Assembly: GCF_023856365.1 (NCBI RefSeq)
Contig: NC_064535.1
Coordinates: 12,172,363 to 12,236,362, forward strand
DNA: 64,000 nt
DNA from: Brienomyrus brachyistius
Lineage: Eukaryota > Chordata > Actinopteri > Osteoglossiformes > Mormyridae
Reading direction: 5' to 3'
The translations under genes and the position numbers were made by a program. Positions 54,993 to 64,000 of the stretch are shown in pieces. Each line of letters opens with the position of its first letter. Within the stretch, counting starts at the first letter, position 1. Under the pieces are notes generated by a model. That model did no database searches. It was not told the DNA's origin and worked only from the letters and a program-made list of their open reading frames with translations.

Positions 54993-55686
54993 ACATTTAG
55001 TCCACATGATTTGTGCATTTTTATCTACGATTAAATATGTCCTTGTAAGTCCTAACAATGAAGTGTAACTTTTTACGCAACGGGATATTTAAAATACCAT
55101 GTAAGGAATTTCTTACTGGGCTAGTGCGTCCGTTAGATGGCAGTAGAGGTACATTTAGTTGGCCTTTGTCCGCAGTATCTGTATGTACTGGTGTGTTGTG
55201 TGGGTTTGCCGGTCATGCTGGAGACTACATGCCCCTCAGAACTCTTCCTAGTGCCTTAAAAAAAACTCAGGGTTAAGCGTTTGCCGTATAGCGCAGATTG
55301 GAAAATCTTCAATTTACTGTTCATGCTGTATCGCAGTTTTAATGAATGTTATTCAAAGCACGTGAATTTCTTACGGTGAAGATTATTTGTAATCATATTT
55401 TCACGAGTAATGATTTTCAACTTGACCTCCACTGCCTCACTACAGTTTGGTATCGGCGGAAATGTAGAGCAGAACTGAACGATTCACATGCCCGACTCTC
55501 TTCCAGTCTTTTTATCTTTTGTGTTCTCTTTTCAGATAGTTGGGTCAACAGTAGTAACTCTATCTATACAATTAAACATATTAAACCAGATTTTCCCATC
55601 TGTCTATCTTTATTTTAGCAGAGAAAACTTTTCCAGATGATGCTCGGTGTGTGATAGCAAAAGATTCATTCAAGAAGTTATTCTCT

Positions 55687-55770
55687 GCTTTGCGCCAGTA
55701 GCCTCCAGGTTAGGCTCGGGACCCCGTCACCCTGAATAGGACAAGCAGTTACAGAAAATGGAGGAATAAT
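55687..55770 (+). mobile_element. Diverged SINE tail fragment
   Basis: TAGGCTCGGGACCCCGTCAC, then GAATAGGACAAGCAGTTACA, then GAAAATGGAGGAAT follow the order of the SINE family's 3' end in worn form. Confidence 0.55.
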
Positions 55771-58700
55771 ATGACTAAAATTCAAATCTGAAAACTTCCA
55801 CAAAATTACTTAGAAATGAAACTCCCTGCATTTCCCTTGGAAGCACACATTATATGGCAGGAAACGAAGATTTTTTGTAATTTTTTTTAAAGATATTGGT
55901 AATGTTGTGTCTGACATCTGGAAGTACAATTCTAAGCAGTATTTGTAGTATCACTAAAGCAGCCCCTTGTGCTGGACCTTGCTGTGTGTTAAGCCATCTG
56001 CCTTTGCATCCATATTTTTTATCTTGCATGCCACTTGTCCACCCTAGGGTCACACAGACCAGTCATTACACTGAATGCTTAATACAAATCATGTCTCAAA
56101 TGATACTGGAAAGGAAAAGTCTAAATCATTCCTTTTAGTTAAGGTTACTGGGCTTAAATGTGGGTCACTGAATATAAAAGAGTGACATGGCTTTAAATGA
56201 ATAAAGCCAAAGGTCAGACAGAAGTCAGGCACGCCGAGATTGTGCTTCAATGAAAAGCTGAAAAGAAGTGAGTGTTTCTGTACACCATACAGGTGTTTGG
56301 TACATCAGGCAAGTCCTGCGGCATGCAGATTAAATGGAAAAGATCTCAGTAAGGTTTAGTAACTGCAGTGATCCAAAACTGAGCCCAAGGTGTCCTTGAA
56401 AGTGATCTGCATGCCATCTGGCATTCATATGAACTGCAAATAATGACTTCCCTGCATATGTGGCCAACATGCTGAGACTGTATATCAGGGGTGTCGTTAG
56501 GCCTAATTTAGGGGGGCTTTAGCCCCCTTTAAATATTTCTTATACCCCCAAATAACATGTATTTATTGGCTAAAGTCATGAATAGCTTTTTATATTATAT
56601 ATGTTTGACATCAACCCCCCCCCTAGTAAAGACTGAGCCCCCCCCCCATCCATTAATCTCTAACGATGCCTCTGCTGTATATAGCATATTTAAGTACATG
56701 TAGGCTTATGAACATAAATCCATTGACGACTGAGCCTTAACTTGCCCAGAAACAGGTACTAACATATTCCTAGGACATCCACTTTCTCCACTCTAATCAG
56801 CAGACTGCTTCCCATTAAAATGCAGTGCAGGTCATCCGAAGGCCCCTCCAATTTCACTAATGATCTCATAGGCAATTGCCCTAAAAGCATGGATTGGGAC
56901 TTGTTCTGCTTTATAGAAAGTTAATGGTGTGTTTTCCATGTGATTTCATGAAACTGCAATTTCTTTGAATTATCACCACTCCTCCACAGATCTATAATTT
57001 TTTATTAATATCACGGATCATATCATGTTCCCGTTTATAAGCAGCAATCTCAGATAACATCTTTACAGGCATTAGTAGTAATACCGAAGATGGCACTATT
57101 TCTCTGGCACAGTGAAGGAGAGCAGGTACATTGCTAGCTAATACATATAGAGGGCGCTGTATACACACGATTCACTTGTGTCTGGGGCGGGGGGGCGGGG
57201 GCGAAATCAAGTTGGAGATGTGTGGTCACTTTCTGTGAAAGGTTGTTTTTACCACAGGGAAGTCAACCAGCATGAAAACCATAATTACAGTAATTACATA
57301 TTTACTACAGCACTCAGCCATGTCCTGGATAAGCATCTGAGAGATAGATGAATGGACGTATTTATGACATTTATGCCAGAATGTCAGCAGATAACACATC
57401 GGTTTTAAATGTTGTTCATTGATCACTATACGGACATTTCTGTTAACAGTTCTCTCTGTGTAAAGTTGGAGCCATTTGGGTTAATTGCAAAGCCTATAAA
57501 CCTACCAGAATCAGGAAACCTTAACCTCGGCAAGTTGCTGCTAGTATCTACACCGAGCATTCTGTTATTAATTTGAGCCAAAACAGACGTTATTTAAACA
57601 CCGGAGCTGATGTGATTATATCTTGCCTGAAGGTCATGAATCCAGCTCGGTAAGGTGAGTCACCTGAGCTTTCTAGAAATGCACAGAGGTCTACAGTGTT
57701 TGATTGTGTTCATAAGATTTGCAAGCCATTAATTGATCAGCCCTAATTTGGAAAACTAAATATTGTGCTTGGTGCGGTGGGAGGGGGCTGATTCATTGCC
57801 TATACATGTCAGAGCGATTCCCTTGGCGGCCGCAGGGCAGCTGCGGGGCATTTTCCTCCTCACGGATGATTGCCTCCAACATTAACGGCATGAGGCTGCC
57901 CACTGGAGCTGGACCAGAGCTGGCGAGGTAACATGGGTAAACTTTCGAACAGTACTACATCTTGTGCTGGAGCTCCCCCTGGTGGGCAATTCAGTAATTT
58001 TTTTTTCAGGGAAGAATGACAGGCTAACCAGCGTTGGTCTGTATGTCCAAAATGCAGCAGAGGTTTATTTCACCCAGCTGTGTGAAGGCTGACTTTTACG
58101 TCTTGGGCATATGTAGCAACGAAAAAAAATCCATGTGCAAGCCTGCATGTCATTTTAACACTGCGTGAATCTGTTCATTTGTGTCTGCCAATTAAGACCA
58201 TATGCAATAATATATTTTTGGTAGCAGAATATTTACATTCCTGTCCTGAAACTGTATATATGCACATGGGAGCGTGTGTGGGTGCAAAACATAATAATGT
58301 TGCCGTCTTTCACCATAGGGACCCAACTACAAAGAACCTGTCCTCTTTATGATCTCTTGGTGCCCAGATGGACAGTGGGCAGATGTCCCCATTCCTCTCA
58401 TGTTCTGCCAACATGGGTCACAGCCCCAGCAGGCACAGAATGAACAGATCTGCAGCTCAAACCCCACGAAATTCAGCTGGAGGTCTTCACCTTCCAGCAA
58501 GTCTGTGTTTGGAAAGAACGTCACAGCTTCAGTCGGTCTCGCGCTTCTGTTTTCAGTCAAATTTGGACTGGAATACATGTAAACAATATGCAAGCCCCAT
58601 TTGTTGCTACACTCCATATAAATAACTGTAACAACTTCAGTTCTTCCAAAAAAAAGAGTCTCCTGTTGTTTAAAGTTCTCCTTTGTGTGATTCCTTGTCT

Positions 58701-58831
58701 GCTGACATGTGAAGCTATCATGCAAAAGCCGACCACACGACTGTGAGCATGTGAACACATTCATGTGTCGATCATTTAACAAGTTTAACAAGAAAGCAAA
58801 TTACGTGCAATTCTGTATCATTGCTTTAGTT

Positions 58832-58837
58832 TTTATT
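58832..58837 (-). promoter_or_regulatory. Candidate gdf10 poly(A) signal
   Basis: AATAAA on the minus strand, about 1.06 kb beyond the gdf10 stop codon. Other signals may exist; low confidence. Confidence 0.3.
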
Positions 58838-59896
58838 CATTATTTCTGATAACTACTTTCCTCATAATTTAAAACACACAAAGAGCTGCTAAAATATGTT
58901 TGCTAATTAAGAAAAAAAAATAAAATACATATACTCAAAATACATAGAAAAATAGCTTTTCACAGAATGCCGTTTTTAGGTGGCACAAAATATTTTTTTT
59001 TAAGTTCAAAAAGCTGAAATAATTAGGGAATTCTGAGAATAATTTTAGTAGTGAAATAGTATATAACTTTTTACAAAATAATACCATCAAAAAGGGTATT
59101 TAGTATGTACAGTGCAGAATAAACACAAGAATATGTAACTTAAATTATTCAAGATGACTGAATTTGCAACCTGTAAAAAATATGTTATACGGCTGGCTGT
59201 TTGACACCACCAGAAGGTGGCGTGCTCTCATCGTTGGCATGAAGAGCCAATACGGACAGTCTGAATGCAGGGCTGTAGCTATCAGAGGGCTGCTGAGCTG
59301 TCACCCCACAGAAAGAAGTGACCAGAGTCCTCATTTAACCGTCATACCTTACAGCACTGTTACCTGACAACAAGCAGCATTGTTACTAATCGCAACCTTC
59401 TCAAACTCTCCGATTTCCACTGTTTTGCATTCATATACGTCTTAAGCTTTAAACAAATGCTTATTCACTAATTCATCTACATTATAAATATCATATTATG
59501 ATAGTCTTTACTTTCTATTCTGTATATCCAAATGAGCAGATACATCAGCCTGTGGATGACTGCAGATAACATACCTGTTAGCAGTCTGCCCCAAAGAGGA
59601 CTGTGAAATGCGGGACAGGAACCGGCAGGTGGTGGGCGACAGCCCTGGATCATAGCCACCTGGCCCAGAAAGCAGCAACGATGGGAGAAATTAAGCTTCT
59701 AAACCTACATTGGGTGGGATTACGCCGCACTGCCAGTCACTGGCTGGAAAACTGTGAAGCGAGTAGATTAAACCAGACAGTGACTGACAACACATGATAA
59801 TCAAAGCCTCATTTTTCCAATCACTGGAAAGCAGAACTCCATTCTGCCCAAGGTCTGCCCCCCAGGGGGCTTGGGAATGGTCTCTCCCAGGCCTCT

Positions 59897-62800
59897 CTAT
59901 CTGCAAGCACAGGTCTCCACAGACATGCTGGGGTAGACCTTCAGAACGACGTTGTGGCCCTCATCCAGGAAGAGCACGCTCAGAGGCTTCATCTTATCCG
60001 GAACGCAACAGGGCTCCGGGATCCCCGAGGTGATGCCCACCGCCTTGACGATGCTCTGGATGGTGGCGTGGTTGGAAGGCCGCACCACCTGCGGGAGGGA
60101 GCGGGGGGCACAGTATTAGCGTGACCTGCTCCTGCTCCTCACGCTCCCTAAATGTGAAGCTTCATTTACAGTTTATGGCCTTTTTACTCTGGCTGTAGGG
60201 AAATCCATCAGTTTGATATGTCTGCTATATAACTTATACAGCTTCCTTTCACATGATATATTCCATTTTAAATATCCTGCACTGAAAATCCATTTTAATA
60301 AATTACATTATTCTGGATGGCATACAGAATTAATAGACTTGCACTTCACATGACTTCATACATATATATTATAGCTGTTCAAAGGAGCAAAGTCATAGTT
60401 TAACTGGCAATATTCCTACAGCACATTGAGAGCAGCCTATTGAAAAGTAGCACACAGTAGTAGACTCCAGTAGCCAGTTCTAAAGGCTTCTTCCATATAA
60501 ATTTCGGCTAGGAAACATACCCCTGCCTGGACTGAGCATTTGGACTCTCACATGTAAATGGTCTAAAGGCTGACCTTAGACATAGGGAACTGGCAGGTTC
60601 CCGAGCAGTAGTACGCATCAAACGATTTCGGAGACAGGATCCACTCGCTCCAGCCTATGTCGGCAAAGTCCACCTTCAGATAACGTCGGAAGCAGCTACG
60701 GGGCTCATCCCACTGCCTCCGCCGGGCCTTCTTCATGGTCTTCTCGTCAAAGCTGAGCACCAGTGACTGGCTGCGTCCATTGCTCTCATCCTGGCTCTTT
60801 CTCTTGCCGGTCTTCTTGGTCGGCTTTGGCTTCAACGCCAAGTAGGATCCCTCCCATAGGTCGAGTTTCATCGGAGCCTCGTACTCGACCTCTGGCAGCT
60901 CGTTATTGTCGATGGGGTCCTGGAAGTAGGTGTCCCTTTTGACCCGAGCATCAGGAAAGGAGTTAGGAGGCGCAGTGGGCTCTCCGACAGTCAAGAAAGG
61001 GTCATATCTCTGGAGGGTCTTGGCTACGCTGTTGGGCTCCGAAATGGAGAGGTCGTTGGCATACACCAGAATGTACGGCAGGTTGGTGGAGGATGCCAGC
61101 TCCCCATATGCTCGGTAGTGTTCGCCGAGGTCAAACTCGGCCATGATGAAGCGCTCATTAATGTTTCGGGCTTCTTTCAGGACATGTGAGATGTCCTTAA
61201 CGTGCCATGCCCCTCTCCGCTGCAAGACCAGCGTGAAGTTTGTCAGCAGGACCCCAGGGCCTCCATCCTGTAGGACGCTCCAGAGCAGCAGCTGGACAGG
61301 GGGCAGGAGCTGCTGGGGGCCACAGTAGGGGCCCCTGGAACGTTTGCATGGCCACGCCCTCTGCCTCAGGCGCTTGCTGAAGAAGAAGTGGAACGTTGAA
61401 GACAGCACCACCTCTGATTCCTGGATGGACGTTAGGTTGAACTGGTACAACACCCTCTCTTCCACAATGTCTATGAAAATCACACCAAAATCCGTTATAC
61501 ATTATTACAATAATGCTCCAACTTCAGGGCTTAAATATCAAGGCAACTGTTCTGTGCATCAGATTTCTAGCGATTGTATATCTATGAATAGCTCCTGTTT
61601 GGAGCTGGGCATATGGAACTACTTACAGTTGGCCCCTGATGATTTCTGTACATTTTAAAATGTCTGATGGCATTAATAGGACCTAATCAAGCGGTTTAGT
61701 GTACTTTGGACTCTTGCGGAAACTTCAAAGTGATATTTCTTATGATCATGATCTTTCTGCAATTATGGAACAATGACGAAGTATTATGTGAAAGCCAGTA
61801 TATTACAGAAGCTGACTTCATGGCTCTGGGATTAGCCTTTCAAAAACACCATCCAGCAATAAAAGTCTGCTGAGAGCGTCTCTGTTGATCCTCCAGGGTG
61901 CCCCGCTAGCTTCGCGCACCCGAGCGCCAGTGTCCTGTAACCTCCTCGTTTTTCAGAGCGGCAGCTGCGTCGGGCTGAGTCGCATTAAGAAGATCCCTGC
62001 CTGGGATACTTTAGCCCACAGAAAGCTGGCCCTGAACTGAAGGACAGCTTACAATTAAGATTTTATATCATATACATATTCCAGTTCTTATTCGTTTTTA
62101 TTCTGTTTTACTGTATTTGTTCTTATTTATTTTTTTTGCCTACTGTGCTAGGCTACTAGATTAAGGAAATTTTCCCCAGTTTAATCACCAATATATTATT
62201 TATCAATCAGTTGACCTTTGTAAAAACATTTGTTTGTTTCTAGATTTATTTATTTATAACATGGCGTTTCGGACCTCTAAATATAACGAGCTAATATTGT
62301 GACTTTTAGATAAGCGGATTAAAGCTTTTGCATTAATGACAGGTATAAACAAATTTGAGGAATGAAACGTGTTTAGAAGGTACGTGGCAAAGTGGAGGCG
62401 TGATTTTCAAAGAGTCTACAATTGATACTAAACACAAATCAAAGTATAAAGCGTCAATCTGATAAGATGCAGTGGATCATGAAAAACATGAAAAACGAGT
62501 ATTATTTTAAAAACAACGGTAGGCCTATAGCCAGCCCTATATCTCACTCATATTAGATGGCATAAGACATAAGCGTATTTAAAAATGCCAGGAGGATCTT
62601 ACAAAAGCTTTTACTATTAGCGTTACCATCATACCTGCGTTGCCTTGAACAGCAAAATACGATTTTGGGATTTTAAAGAAGAAGAAGGTAAGCATATTGC
62701 AGAAATTACTTGGAGACTCTAACGGATGATATCCCCACTTTCCATTTTTTTACGTATCCCAAACGAAGATAAATTGTGAATGCTCACCCGGAGTTGCTTT

Positions 62801-63040
62801 AAAGCTTCGGACTGTGTTTCCGTCGCCGGGGCTGTTGCGCTCCCTGTTGTACTTATCGTAAAGTTTAAACATGTGCACTGAAACCATATCCCGGGATGCG
62901 CTGGAGGCGATCTTGCCAGGGGAGGACTCGAACATCTCGCCTTGGGACGATCTTCTTCCGTCTTGATGATCAGATGCGTAAGATCCGAGGTAAGAATTGA
63001 TGAGACATAATAACAGGTGCACCAGAATTATACCTGCCAT
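59897..63040 (-). CDS. gdf10: Growth differentiation factor 10 (BMP3/GDF10 family), 3 exons, 446 aa
   Basis: Minus-strand exons: 63040-62788, 61470-60575, 60088-59897 (TAG); phases 1 and 0 agree and borders are GT-AG. Family knowledge: a secreted TGF-beta superfamily ligand, made as a proprotein, dimerised and cleaved. BMP3 antagonises osteogenic BMPs; GDF10 acts in TGF-beta-like signalling, for example in axon regrowth. Seen here: a hydrophobic signal peptide ([19 protein letters not shown]), a prodomain with [27 protein letters not shown] and LQRYDPF, a basic processing site KKARRR before residue 337, and a mature region of 110 residues. That region has seven cysteines at 344, 373, 377, 410, 411, 443 and 445, ending CACR. 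GDF10 is preferred over BMP3 because of QWDEPR at the mature start, LQRYDPF in the prodomain and PDKM in the mature part. BMP3 cannot be fully excluded without a tree. Convergent with the PRDM8-like gene. Confidence 0.93.
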
Positions 63041-64000
63041 TCCTAATACAACCGTTAGACGTTTTCATAAAACCCCGTATTATTCACCAGAAACAAAAAT
63101 AAGAAATCAGCTGTTGTGCTGAGTTTGATTAAAACATACCGTTAAATCTTGACGCTCGTACTGATTAGCGTTAAGTTTTCACAATTAATTTAATAAAGAT
63201 GCTGTTCATAAATGCGCTCTTTTTATGCAGCCTAATGCGGCTCCGTTGATACACTTGTTTCTTCTTACCGCCAGAAACCGGGAAGTAAGACTAAGGCAAT
63301 GAAAGATGCTGACGTCTGCTGGTCTTGACCAACGAAATCCGTCGCTGCCGCACATAGTTCTCACTGGAAGCTGCCTCGGGGAAAATATCCCTATATAATG
63401 AATTGGAGCTGGAATCAGCCCACGGGTCACGCGTGGATTTCTACATGATGTGTCGACTTGCATGTATCGTCTTCGCTTCTTTGACAACAGTCCTGAAAAC
63501 GATAGCATAATTATCATGCGCAAGATATTATGCGAAAAAGCGCAACATTTTATTTTATTAACCTTTAACACTTTTAGCTTTTTGATCTCTCTTATTGGCC
63601 AAACCTCGATTGTCTATTATGAAGGCAGTTGAGTGCGTTATTTTTCATAACTTTTCTGGAGCATAGTGATAGCCCCGAGAGTTTGTGCAATTATGTGCAA
63701 AACTTCTAATTGCGCCATTCTCGGTGATTTTATTGCATCTCTTTCGGTATATGCATGTTTTAATAACACATCTACTCGTGCATAACGTATTTATCTTGTT
63801 TGCATATTATTAGCAAAAACCATCGCGAAATGTATCTCTCCACAAAGTGTGACAAAAGGACGTTACTGTTCTGACACTGTGGAAAATATTCGCATATAGT
63901 GGGCCATTAATCGCAGGATTCACTGTGGGGCTGTTAGACGTTATTCATGGCTCTCTGTACGTGACCTCTGCCAGGGGAACGGTCGCACCTCGCCGGGTCG
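63041..64000 (-). promoter_or_regulatory. gdf10 5' flank
   Basis: Upstream sequence of gdf10 on the minus strand. A TATA-like TTATATAGG preceded closely by CCAAT (minus-strand reading, near 63390-63405) would place a start about 320-350 bp ahead of the ATG. AT-rich beyond that; no further gene seen to the window end. Confidence 0.3.

Larger units (their letters stand above)
54993..59896. other. Spacer between the PRDM8-like gene and gdf10
   Basis: No coding exon found; in particular no RBP3-like frame. Contains a SINE tail relic at 55687 and poly-C tracts near 56615-56650. A mixed block near 57.46-57.96 kb, with homeodomain-type TTAATTGATC and AACTAAAT motifs, stands out from its surroundings. 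The gdf10 3' UTR probably occupies the right part. Confidence 0.45.

Noticed and set aside
59897..63040. BMP3 as the identity of the TGF-beta ligand
   Set aside because: QWDEPR, LQRYDPF and PDKM match GDF10 better than BMP3 as I recall them; kept as an alternative pending a tree.

Overview
The window is nuclear DNA from a ray-finned fish, most likely a teleost. Five protein-coding genes can be assembled exon by exon. They are split by GT-AG introns full of tRNA-derived SINEs, hAT-type elements, Tc1/mariner relics, a solo LTR and CA/TA microsatellites. I cannot place the species more closely. No bacterial, plasmid, phage or CRISPR features are present.

Layout. 1-6.2 kb is intergenic, with a solo LTR (563-848), a complete SINE insertion and a 121-bp direct repeat. 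6274-13249 (+) is zdhhc16, a DHHC palmitoyltransferase in 9 coding exons; its seventh intron holds a nearly intact Tc1/mariner element. 13.25-16.6 kb is a transposon graveyard, with a hAT-type element nested in a Tc1-like relic. 17457-22579 (+) is ubtd1, 3 exons and 227 aa. 24685-35756 (+) is rrp12, 34 exons and 1287 aa. 35.8-51.9 kb is a gene-poor interval of repeats and satellites. 52782-54839 (+) is a PRDM8/ZNF488-family gene with a PR (SET-like) domain and zinc fingers, 3 coding exons and 518 aa. 59897-63040 (-) is gdf10 (BMP3/GDF10 family of TGF-beta ligands), 3 exons and 446 aa, convergent with the PRDM gene.

Gene order. In human, RRP12, ZDHHC16, MMS19 and UBTD1 lie together on 10q24, while GDF10 and ZNF488 lie together on 10q11. 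Here both groups sit within 64 kb, so this looks like a compact fish counterpart of human chromosome 10 segments. MMS19, PGAM1, EXOSC1 and RBP3 are not present between the genes where human order would suggest them. The genes are unrelated housekeeping and developmental loci rather than a functional cluster: protein S-acylation (zdhhc16), ubiquitin-system regulation (ubtd1), ribosome biogenesis (rrp12), transcriptional repression (PRDM8-like) and secreted signalling (gdf10).

I found no convincing new system. The most notable items are the Tc1/mariner element with DD36E spacing flanked by mirrored microsatellites, several nested insertions with readable target-site duplications, a probable GC-AG intron and a stop-free 105-nt intron in rrp12, and the retained PR domain beside gdf10.
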